A stretch of 13,268 nt of DNA. Origin: JBBQXY01 sp051004815. Lineage in GTDB: Bacteria > Chloroflexota > Ktedonobacteria > Ktedonobacterales > Ktedonobacteraceae. The stretch lies in contig JBPCJY010000207.1 in NCBI GenBank assembly GCA_051004815.1, positions 1-13,268 on the forward strand, written 5' to 3'. Shown piece by piece: positions 6,161-12,622 of this stretch. Made by a program: the position numbers and the translations under genes. Position 1 is the first letter of the stretch. Each line of letters starts with the position of its first letter. Under the pieces are notes generated by a model that saw only the letters and a list, made by a program, of their open reading frames with translations, searched no databases and was not told where the DNA came from.

Positions 6161-7846
6161 ATGGCAACCCGCACAATCGTCGAGACACCGGGCGTAGTTC
6201 GCCGCAAGCGTCTTGATGAAACCTACATTGGCGAATGGTTGATGACCACCGATCATAAGAAGATCGGTATTATGTACATGATTACTGGCTTTTTCTTCTT
6301 CCTATCGGGAGGAGTAGAGGCTCTGATGATTCGTACCCAATTGGCGATACCAAACGGGAAGGTGCTGACTCCTGAGATTTACAACCAGGTCTTCACCATG
6401 CACGGCGTGACGATGATCTTCTTGTTTGTGATGCCTACGCTCACCGGCTTTGGTAACTACATTGTGCCACTGATGATCGGGGCACGCGATATGGCCTTCC
6501 CACGCCTGAACGCGTTTGGCTACTGGATTGTCCTCTTCGCCGGACTCTTCTTAGGGTCGAGTTTTATCTTTGGTGCCGCACCCAATGGCGGTTGGTTCAA
6601 CTATGCACCATTAAATGAGTTGACTACCGCCTGTGGTAACGCAGTTATGTGTACGCCGGGCATGAATGAAGATTTCTGGTTGCTCGGTATTCTGCTGCTT
6701 GGTATCTCGTCGATTGCCGGCTCGCTCAACTTCGTCGTCACCATTTTGAAGTTGCGTGCGCCAGGTATGACGATTAACCGTATGCCATTGTTCACCTGGA
6801 TGACGCTGATCACAGCCTTCATGTTGCTCTTCGCCCTGCCAAGTTTGACGGCGGCGAGTTTCCTGGAACTATTAGACCGTCACCTGGGAACACACTTCTA
6901 CCAGGCCGCTTCCGGTGGCGATCCGCTACTCTGGCAGCACCTGTTCTGGTCATTTGGCCACCCGGAAGTGTACATCTTGATCTTGCCTGTCTTTGGTATG
7001 ATTTCAGATGTGTTGCCGGTCTTTTCACGTAAGCCGATTTTCGGTTATACCTTTGTCGCCTGGTCTGGTGTCGCTATTGGCTTCTTGAGCTTCACCGTGT
7101 GGGCGCACCATATGTTTGCCGTCGGTTTGCCGCCTATCGCACAGGCCTTCTTTGCCACCAGCACCACGCTAATCGCGATTCCAACCGCCGTGAAGATTTT
7201 CAACTGGATTGCCACAATTACCTTTGGTAAGCTCAAATTTACGGTGGCGATGCTCTTTGCCCTTGGCTTCATTGCCATGTTCTTGATCGGTGGTCTGGAT
7301 GGCGTAGCTCTAGCCGTTGTGCCATTCGATTATCAGGTGACGGATACCTACTTTATTGTTTCGCACCTGCACTATGTGCTCTTTGGCGGTACTGTCTTCG
7401 GTATCTTTGCAGGCTTCTACTACTGGTTCCCCAAGATGAGCGGGAAATTGCTCAATGAGCGTTTAGGTCAAGTACAATTCTGGCTCATGTTGATTGGCGT
7501 GAATATGACCTTTTTCTCCATGCATATCCTGGGATTGCTTGGTATGCCACGCCGTATCTACACCTACCCGGCTAATCTGGGCTGGAATGAATTGAACTTG
7601 CTCCAAACGTTTGGAGCCTTTATCCTGGGTATCGCGATTATGATCTTTTTCTGGAACCTGCTCTACACCTTGCGCAGTGGGCCAGCAGCTGGCAACGATC
7701 CGTGGGACGCCTTTACCCTGGAATGGGATACAACTTCGCCGCCCGCGCATTATAACTTCGCTACGATCCCAACCGTGCGTAGCCGTCGCCCATTCTATGA
7801 CAAGAAGAATCCTGATATCGCCGACTGGAAGATGGGAACGCACTAG
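6161..7846 (+). CDS. coxA: Cytochrome c oxidase subunit I (A1-type haem-copper oxidase)
   Basis: This is the catalytic, proton-pumping subunit that reduces O2 to water. The start is placed at ATG 6161 because GGAGGA (6149-6154) lies 6 bases upstream; an in-frame ATG at 6125 lacks a ribosome site and would add 12 residues. The 561-residue protein has about 12 membrane helices. Low-spin haem ligands are His81 and His404, the high-spin haem ligand is His402 (SHLHYVL), and CuB ligands are His267, His316 and His317. Tyr271 in GHPEVY can form the His-Tyr crosslink. D-channel residues Asp110, Asn99, Asn117 and Glu269 and K-channel Lys345 are present, so it is A1-type. A periplasmic-loop segment TACGNAVMC (156-164) holds two cysteines. 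The low-complexity C-terminus is soluble. No haem A synthesis gene is seen in the window. Confidence 0.97.
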   Translation: MATRTIVETPGVVRRKRLDETYIGEWLMTTDHKKIGIMYMITGFFFFLSGGVEALMIRTQLAIPNGKVLTPEIYNQVFTMHGVTMIFLFVMPTLTGFGNYIVPLMIGARDMAFPRLNAFGYWIVLFAGLFLGSSFIFGAAPNGGWFNYAPLNELTTACGNAVMCTPGMNEDFWLLGILLLGISSIAGSLNFVVTILKLRAPGMTINRMPLFTWMTLITAFMLLFALPSLTAASFLELLDRHLGTHFYQAASGGDPLLWQHLFWSFGHPEVYILILPVFGMISDVLPVFSRKPIFGYTFVAWSGVAIGFLSFTVWAHHMFAVGLPPIAQAFFATSTTLIAIPTAVKIFNWIATITFGKLKFTVAMLFALGFIAMFLIGGLDGVALAVVPFDYQVTDTYFIVSHLHYVLFGGTVFGIFAGFYYWFPKMSGKLLNERLGQVQFWLMLIGVNMTFFSMHILGLLGMPRRIYTYPANLGWNELNLLQTFGAFILGIAIMIFFWNLLYTLRSGPAAGNDPWDAFTLEWDTTSPPAHYNFATIPTVRSRRPFYDKKNPDIADWKMGTH

Positions 7847-7903
7847 AAAGACCGTACCAAATGACTAAACTGAAACCAGGAACGTTCGGAAACGAGGTGG
7901 GCT

Positions 7904-8146
7904 GTGCCTGAGGAGCAAAATTTTGGCCAGGCGGAGCCGATGAAACCGCGCAAAGAGCGACCCTCTAAAGCGGTAAAAGCGATGCAAGAGCAAACCTTTC
8001 ACTCATATTCGAGTTATTGGCCGATTGCCCTGGCTTTTGCACTGCTCATCGCCCTTATAGGCGTTATTACCCATCCGATCGTGCTGGGTATCGGGATAGT
8101 CCTTGCCTCTGCCGCCGTTATCGGTTGGGGGCTTGAACGACGATGA
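7904..8146 (+). CDS. Small two-helix protein, cytochrome c oxidase subunit IV-like
   Basis: The 80-residue protein has a basic, hydrophilic N-terminal 35 residues, then two hydrophobic helices (about 39-57 and 60-76) separated by a His-Pro turn, ending GWGLERR. The SYWPIALAFALLIALIG segment resembles the short subunit IV/CtaF-like proteins found between coxA and coxC in Gram-positive and Chloroflexota oxidase clusters. Assignment rests mainly on position and topology, because these proteins are poorly conserved. The GTG at 7904 has GAGG at 7894-7897; an in-frame ATG at 7940 is less well placed. It probably stabilises the subunit I/III interface (inference). Confidence 0.7.
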   Translation: MPEEQNFGQAEPMKPRKERPSKAVKAMQEQTFHSYSSYWPIALAFALLIALIGVITHPIVLGIGIVLASAAVIGWGLERR

Positions 8147-8150
8147 TTGA

Positions 8151-8204
8151 GGCGTATCTCGTACACATCTCCAGCATTGTGCAGGAGAGTAAACGAGATA
8201 CGCC
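8151..8204 (+). repeat. 54-base two-tier hairpin between subunit IV gene and coxC
   Basis: GGCGTATCTCGT (8151-8162) and ACGAGATACGCC (8193-8204) form a perfect 12-bp stem. Inside it TCTCC (8168-8172) pairs with GGAGA (8184-8188), and GCA with TGC closes an inner loop. It begins 4 bases after one stop codon and ends 23 bases before the next start, filling the gap. No U-tract follows. An RNA stability or processing element is likely; a small mobile palindrome is an alternative. Confidence 0.6.
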
Positions 8205-8227
8205 CTAGTGATAGGAAGAATGTTCAT

Positions 8228-8857
8228 ATGCGCATGAGCAATCAGGGCCAGGCCGGTCAGGTAATAACCGCCGTTACAGAGCATCAAGTGGCCGGGCGCG
8301 ACATCAACTGGTGGGGAATGATCTTCTTCATTGCCTCGGAAGCACTGATCTTTGCCAACTTGATCGCTTCATATCTCTATCTTGAGATTCGGGGTGGGTC
8401 GTGGAGACTGCCGAATGGAGATCACCTGGATTGGCGCTATCCGTTGGTCAATACCATTATTCTGCTCCTTAGCAGTATTCCGGTGCGTTTCGCTGGTGCC
8501 GGTATTGCCAAAGGCAATCGACGTAATCTCGTGATCGGGCTGACGGGAACTATTATCCTTGGGGCCATTTTCCTTGGTGGCCAGATATACGAGTATGGTA
8601 GTCTCTTTGGGGAGAGTTTTACGCCACAAACGCAAGCTTTTGGCTCTGCGTTCTTTACGCTCACGGGTTTTCATGGCTTGCACGTCACGATTGGCGTCAT
8701 TTTCCTGCTGATTATGTTGATCCGTTCGTTGCGCGGCGACTTCACAGCCAAGAATCACTTTGGCGTACAAGCAGCCGAAATGTACTGGCACTTCGTTGAT
8801 GTCGTCTGGGTCGTGGTGTTCAGTACCGTTTACCTTCTCCCCCTTATTCGTGGGTGA
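8228..8857 (+). CDS. coxC: Cytochrome c oxidase subunit III
   Basis: This is the 209-residue, five-helix short form of subunit III, which supports proton uptake and stability of the oxidase core. Family signatures are WWGMIFFIASEALIFANL (28-45), FFTLTGFHGLHVTIGV (about 142-157) and the C-terminal AAEMYWHFVDVVWVVVF. The glutamate in the SEA segment and the conserved histidines of the FHGLH and YWHFVD segments are present. The ATG at 8228 is chosen because the reading frame upstream runs through the hairpin arms, which do not look like coding sequence; AGGA at 8213-8216 is a somewhat distant ribosome site. It is the last gene of the oxidase group. Confidence 0.95.
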   Translation: MRMSNQGQAGQVITAVTEHQVAGRDINWWGMIFFIASEALIFANLIASYLYLEIRGGSWRLPNGDHLDWRYPLVNTIILLLSSIPVRFAGAGIAKGNRRNLVIGLTGTIILGAIFLGGQIYEYGSLFGESFTPQTQAFGSAFFTLTGFHGLHVTIGVIFLLIMLIRSLRGDFTAKNHFGVQAAEMYWHFVDVVWVVVFSTVYLLPLIRG

Positions 8858-8870
8858 TATCAAGCCAGAA

Positions 8871-8903
8871 TTGTTGCCAGTGGCGTGCCGTCACTGGCAA
8901 CAA
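8871..8903 (+). terminator. 12-bp perfect hairpin after coxC
   Basis: TTGTTGCCAGTG (8871-8882) pairs perfectly with CACTGGCAACAA (8892-8903) around a 9-base loop, 13 bases after the coxC stop. It marks the likely end of the oxidase transcript. As with the other hairpins here, no run of T follows, so termination would not be of the classical intrinsic kind. Confidence 0.6.
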
Positions 8904-8976
8904 CTCCGTGTATTCAGGCAAGCATTCTTTACTTTCTTTCCTCCTCTACCCGAAATTGTCCGCCGCTACATCTTCT

Positions 8977-9050
8977 ATCACAAAGTTATCACAAAAAATG
9001 TGGTAAAATATATGTATATTTTGCAATGCGTTCGTTCGTAGTTGTGATAC
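8977..9050 (+). promoter_or_regulatory. AT-rich promoter region with repeated TATCACAA sites
   Basis: TATCACAA occurs at 8977-8984 and 8988-8995, exactly 11 bases (one helical turn) apart, and again inverted as TTGTGATA at 9043-9050. Between them is an AT-rich stretch with several -10-like hexamers (TAAAAT 9005-9010, TATATT 9016-9021). TGTGATACT at 9044-9052 could be an extended -10 for the gene at 9079. The exact promoter is not decidable; the repeats look like half-sites for a dimeric or tandem-binding regulator. Confidence 0.4.
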
Positions 9051-9078
9051 TGTAGGTTGGCACAAGGAAACGGAAAGG

Positions 9079-9498
9079 ATGACCACAATGAGAGACGCAA
9101 TGCGCAACGGCTCTGCCGTTGAAGGTGGTCGAGAAAGTACTCGTCGGACAAGAAAACGAACGAATGAACGCTGTTCCATTTGTGCCAGTCGCGTCTGGTT
9201 TGACTCTGTTTCTTTGATAGAGCCAGAGGGCGTGCCGGAGCCACGTACCTCGTGGGTTTTGTGCCAGGATTGTTATGCGGCACTCATTGTAGAAATGCGC
9301 CGCTCCCCTGTCCGTTCCCTCTTGCGTTTGCGTATTGCCATCGGTATAGTTGCCGCGGAGCGGTGGCCACACTCGTATTCCCCAGGCCATACCTCTGCCA
9401 GCGATCGGCGATGGATACTCTTTATCGCCTGGGGCTTTGTGATTGCTATGCTCATTCACCTGGCCTTGATCGTCATGATCGCGTACATAGCCCGCTAG
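9079..9498 (+). CDS. Small Cys4 (zinc-ribbon-like) single-pass membrane protein, unknown function
   Basis: I do not recognise a named family. The 139-residue protein has a basic N-terminus, two CxxC knuckles (Cys32/Cys35 in RCSICAS and Cys62/Cys65 in LCQDCYA) about 27 residues apart, and a basic stretch RRSPVRSLLRLR (74-85). One strong hydrophobic helix at about 112-136 lies close to the C-terminus. The cysteine arrangement suggests a zinc ribbon or a redox-active Cys4 site facing the cytoplasm, given the positive charges before the helix. Start choice is uncertain: ATG 9079 has a distant AAGG, while ATG 9088 has AAAGG 9 bases upstream. It stands between the oxidase cluster and a kinase-regulator gene, so a role in respiratory or redox signalling is possible but only inferred. 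Confidence 0.75.
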   Translation: MTTMRDAMRNGSAVEGGRESTRRTRKRTNERCSICASRVWFDSVSLIEPEGVPEPRTSWVLCQDCYAALIVEMRRSPVRSLLRLRIAIGIVAAERWPHSYSPGHTSASDRRWILFIAWGFVIAMLIHLALIVMIAYIAR

Positions 9499-9516
9499 CC
9501 TGAACCTTGACCTGTT

Positions 9517-9525
9517 TGCTAGAAT
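9517..9525 (+). promoter_or_regulatory. Extended -10 promoter of the kinase-regulator gene
   Basis: TGCTAGAAT combines an extended -10 TGn with TAGAAT (5/6 match) and would start transcription near 9532, about 48 bases before ATG 9580. TTGACC at 9507-9512 is too close to serve as its -35; paired with TATAAG at 9527-9532 it has only a 14-base spacer. Confidence 0.4.
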
Positions 9526-9579
9526 ATATAAGAGCCTGAGTTTCTCAAGCTCGCGCAGACCGTGAAAGGTTGTTTTCGT

Positions 9580-11553
9580 ATGGAATTCGCTGCCAACAAT
9601 AAGGCAAATAGGAGCGGCTGGTGGGCCGTGGAGAGTGCGTTACCTTCCTCCCCTGATGTATTAAAGGATTCTGAGACAGTGTCAGCGGGCCTCTTGCAGG
9701 AATATAGTATTCTGGCGGGGGTCGCTGCCAATATGAGTAGTGGCTTTCTCCTGTTAAATTCACACGAGCGTGTAACATATTTTAATGCTAGTGCCGTACG
9801 CTTGCTGGGTATTACGAGTCGAGCGTTGATCGAGCAACCGATTTTTGATATGCACCAGCAACTTCTCTCGCTTGCCGCCGAACCAGTTCAACTGCAAGCC
9901 GAGTTGGATCGCGCCTGGTTTACTCCTGAACTCGAATCTTCGCTGGACATGGCATTGGCGGATGCCGCAGTGCGCTGGCTGCGCGTACGCTTTTTCCCTT
10001 TGTGGGATAACCTGGGACATCTTTTAGGGCGTGGCGTATTGCTGGATGATATTTCATTGGAGCATGACGCGGTGGAAACCCGCAGTGAGACGCTCGCACT
10101 AGCCGCACATGAACTCAAGACGCCCCTGGCGGTTATCAAGGGCTGTGCTACGACATTGCTAGGAAATTCTACGCGCTGGGATCCAGCGATGCAGCGTGAG
10201 ATGTTGCAAATGATCGATACGCATGCCGATCGTTTATATGATGTTCTTAATACGCTCTTGGATATGTGGCGGCTCGATTCAGGTGTACAGACCTTGCGCT
10301 TAGTGCCGGTTTCTCTTTCAGAGCTGCTAGGCCATCTGGTCGAGCGGTGCAAAAGGGATGCACCTCGGCACTCATTTGAACTACGGATGCCAGACGTTGT
10401 GCCAGTCGTGACCTGCGACCCATTGCGTGTAGAGCAAGCCTTGCATTCATTGCTTGATAATGCCGTCAACTACTCGCCTGCCGGAGGAACTATTACCATA
10501 CAATTGGAGCGCAACGACCTTGAAGTGCGCCTGAGCGTGACTGATAAGGGCGTGGGTATCGCTGTTGAGCATCTGGATCATATTTTCGACCGCTTTTACC
10601 GTGTACAGCAATCCGCTGGACAATATAGTGGGAGTGGCCTTGGCCTGTCTATGGCACGTACCACATTTGAGGCGCATGGTGGAAGAATCTGGGTGGATTC
10701 CCCTGGCATCGGGCTGGGAGCGACATTTTATTGTACGTTGCCGTTGGCTTCACCTCTTTCATCGGTAGCCCAACCCCAGACGCCGGTATCTCCAGGCGGC
10801 GTGGCTACGGGGCCGCTAACATTGCCCGCTACGCGCATTACTGGCTCGCTCAAACAGAGTCAGCGTTCGTATATACTGCTGGCGGAGGCCGATCCACGCT
10901 TGACCCGTTACTTGCGGGCTAATTTAGAGGAGCATCAGTATCGCGTGCAAACGGTCAGCCAGGGCGTACAATTTTTGCGCCAGCTCGACCTGGAAGAACC
11001 AGATGCGATTATGCTTTCGACACGCCTTGCTGATATTGGTGGACTGGAACTGCTGCAACGGTTACGTGAGTTTTCGCCCATTCCGGTGATTATGCTCTGC
11101 GACGAATGCGATGAAGATGAGCGCGTGCGCCTCTTTGATCTGGGAGCCGATGATCTGGTCATAAAACCCTTTGGCATGAAAGAATTATTGGCACGAGTAC
11201 GGGCAACACTGCGTCGCAAAGCGACCTCAACCGCATTGCAGGCGAACCAGACAATCTTTACCACCGGCGAATTGACGATTGATTATGCCCAACATCAGGT
11301 AATGCTACAGGGGCAACCAGTGCAGTTGAGTCGCACCGAATATAAACTGCTCAGCACCCTGGCACATAATGTAGGGTTGGTATTGACGCACGAAGTTCTG
11401 CTGGAAAGGGTATGGGGACCAGAATATAACCGCGAAGTGGATTTTATCTGGGTCTATATCAGCCGTTTACGGCGTAAGATAGAGGCCGATCCACGGCATC
11501 CCCGCTATATAGTGACTGTACCGGATGTGGGCTACAAACTGGCAAAAATGTGA
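9580..11553 (+). CDS. Soluble PAS-histidine kinase fused to degenerate receiver and OmpR-type winged helix
   Basis: A complete sensor kinase and an OmpR-family regulator are joined in one 657-residue chain with no membrane helix. A PAS-like domain (about 45-160) is followed by the H-box AAHELKTPLAVIKG with phospho-acceptor His177. The ATP-binding domain has N-box LLDNAVNYSP (Asn294), G1 TDKGVGI, F-box DRFYR and G2 GSGLGL (351-356). A Pro/Ser/Thr-rich linker (395-428) leads to a receiver-like domain (431-547), then a winged helix (559-657) with SRTEYKLLSTL and the recognition-helix region VWVYISRLRRKI. The receiver is degenerate: the phosphoacceptor Asp is Ser480 (PDAIMLSTRL), one acidic-pocket Asp is Ala437 (LAEAD) and the switch Thr is Cys507; Lys529 remains. 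Standard His-to-Asp transfer within the chain is therefore unlikely. ATG 9580 is chosen over an in-frame GTG at 9562 because AAAGG lies at 9565-9569. Confidence 0.92.
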   Translation: MEFAANNKANRSGWWAVESALPSSPDVLKDSETVSAGLLQEYSILAGVAANMSSGFLLLNSHERVTYFNASAVRLLGITSRALIEQPIFDMHQQLLSLAAEPVQLQAELDRAWFTPELESSLDMALADAAVRWLRVRFFPLWDNLGHLLGRGVLLDDISLEHDAVETRSETLALAAHELKTPLAVIKGCATTLLGNSTRWDPAMQREMLQMIDTHADRLYDVLNTLLDMWRLDSGVQTLRLVPVSLSELLGHLVERCKRDAPRHSFELRMPDVVPVVTCDPLRVEQALHSLLDNAVNYSPAGGTITIQLERNDLEVRLSVTDKGVGIAVEHLDHIFDRFYRVQQSAGQYSGSGLGLSMARTTFEAHGGRIWVDSPGIGLGATFYCTLPLASPLSSVAQPQTPVSPGGVATGPLTLPATRITGSLKQSQRSYILLAEADPRLTRYLRANLEEHQYRVQTVSQGVQFLRQLDLEEPDAIMLSTRLADIGGLELLQRLREFSPIPVIMLCDECDEDERVRLFDLGADDLVIKPFGMKELLARVRATLRRKATSTALQANQTIFTTGELTIDYAQHQVMLQGQPVQLSRTEYKLLSTLAHNVGLVLTHEVLLERVWGPEYNREVDFIWVYISRLRRKIEADPRHPRYIVTVPDVGYKLAKM

Positions 11554-11570
11554 ATCATTTGTTCAGGGTT

Positions 11571-11625
11571 TTGTAAGGTCTGCACCCCTTCTCGTAATGT
11601 ATTCGTAACGTCGGGTAGCTATGCT
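11571..11625 (+). promoter_or_regulatory. PhoB-box-like direct repeats and -10 upstream of the receiver-membrane gene
   Basis: Three copies of T(T/C)GTAANG lie at 11571-11578, 11592-11599 and 11603-11610. Their spacings of 21 and 11 bases keep them on one face of the helix. The last copy ends 9 bases before TATGCT (11620-11625), a -10-like hexamer, and there is no separate -35. Direct repeats of about 11-base period replacing the -35 are the usual geometry of OmpR/PhoB-family activator sites, and an OmpR-type winged helix is encoded immediately upstream. Autogenous control is inferred. Confidence 0.5.
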
Positions 11626-11688
11626 TTGGGCAGGAAATCGTATGCTGTAGGAAACGCTGTATGTATCGTGCCGGGGGGGGCTTTCTGC

Positions 11689-12369
11689 ATGTCACAGGGT
11701 ATAAAACCAACTGTTCTCCTGATCGAAGCTGACGCGTCGTTGCGACGGCTTATTGTACTTGGTTTACAGTATCGCGGCATGAGCGTTGTCGAGGCGTATT
11801 CTCCTACCAGCTTGCCTTTGGCCGAGATAGAGCAACCAGGCTTGTTGGTGGTGGATGTAGACGATAGAGTGCAAAGCAATTGGTCGCTTCTTCCCACTAT
11901 CCAGACGCATCCCCTGTTCTCCCATCTGCCAATAATCGTTTTGGCTTGGGATTGCCCCGCATCTGCGCTTAGCGAAACCTCTGCACAAAATGTTGATCAG
12001 AGACAGATAACATACCTGGCGAAACCTTTCGATGCACGCGCTTTGCACGCTACTATCGAACAATTGCTTGTCTCACAAGCAGTACAGACTGTACAGTCCG
12101 TACAAGCCGCTGAAGCCGTACAAACTACACAGGAAGCAGCCCAACTGCAAGAGTATCTTCTTGCCTTGCGAACCTCCTCTGCTGCTCCAAGCATCTTTCC
12201 GCTCATTACTGCTGCCGGACTGCTCCTGGCCTTCATTGGCCTGATGGGATTCTACGCGCTCACGCTGCTGGGCATTGTGGTAGTGATGATATCCCTGTTA
12301 GCCTGGACGCTGGGTACTGGAAGCCAGAAAGAGCAGAGACCTGTGCCTGTGGGCCTGGGCAATTCTTAA
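11689..12369 (+). CDS. Atypical receiver domain fused to a two-helix membrane anchor
   Basis: The 226-residue product begins with a receiver-like domain (residues 7-128): TVLLIEADASLRR, LLVVDVDD with a retained acceptor Asp56, IIVLAWD, and LAKPF with Lys112. One acidic-pocket Asp is Ala14 and the switch Thr is Ala86, so it is atypical. It is followed by a Gln/Val/Ala-rich repetitive stretch (129-156, many V-Q steps, probably helical or coiled-coil). A hydrophobic pair of helices (about 168-209) and a short polar tail complete it. No DNA-binding or enzymatic output domain is present. The ATG at 11689 is preferred; longer readings from GTG 11668 or TTG 11626 add an implausible leader. The only ribosome-site candidate is a run of eight G (11673-11680). 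It shares the LLxEADxxLxR signature with the degenerate receiver encoded upstream and probably works with it. Confidence 0.82.
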   Translation: MSQGIKPTVLLIEADASLRRLIVLGLQYRGMSVVEAYSPTSLPLAEIEQPGLLVVDVDDRVQSNWSLLPTIQTHPLFSHLPIIVLAWDCPASALSETSAQNVDQRQITYLAKPFDARALHATIEQLLVSQAVQTVQSVQAAEAVQTTQEAAQLQEYLLALRTSSAAPSIFPLITAAGLLLAFIGLMGFYALTLLGIVVVMISLLAWTLGTGSQKEQRPVPVGLGNS

Positions 12370-12622
12370 CCTCCTCTTGTTTACCCTCTTTGTCCTCAAT
12401 GAAACATAGTGCATCCAATCATGTTGGTAATTCGTGTACTCTATGTGCTAGAAAATAGATTACTCAGCCATAAATCGTATAAATGGTAGAGCTATAGCAT
12501 AACCCTGCGTGAATACATATGCTGGCTTGAGCTTTCAAGTGCAAGGCCACAAGGGATGGTTTCAGGATGCCGTTAAATCTTTACCTCCTCTTGTGCCTTG
12601 GCGCAAACAAGAAAGGTGAACT
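12370..12622. other. 253-base intergenic region with flanking 12-bp direct repeats
   Basis: No gene is seen here on either strand. ACCTCCTCTTGT occurs at 12369-12380 and again at 12583-12594, bounding about 200 AT-richer bases. CTTGA/TCAAG forms a small stem near 12527-12540. Possible -10 elements for the downstream gene are TATAAA (12478-12483) and TGCTAGAAA (12447-12454... region), neither with a good -35. No terminator hairpin follows the upstream gene. Confidence 0.4.

Noticed and set aside
7861..7911. Sixteen-codon frame starting with ATG just after coxA
   Set aside because: No ribosome site, no hydrophobic or conserved pattern, and it overlaps the better-supported GTG start of the subunit IV-like gene.
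8147..8227. Extended coxC start at TTG 8147
   Set aside because: It would translate through both hairpin arms and gives an N-terminus without family resemblance; ATG 8228 fits subunit III better.
8977..9050. CRP/FNR-type site suggested by the TGTGA and TCACA elements
   Set aside because: The half-sites are in direct order or inverted with the wrong orientation and spacing; no TGTGA-N6-TCACA arrangement is present.
12088..12097. Second copy of ACTGTACAGT, also the core of the palindrome at 14-27
   Set aside because: It is inside the Q/V-rich coding repeat of the receiver protein, where GTACAG arises from Val-Gln codons. A shared 10-base palindrome is best taken as coincidence.
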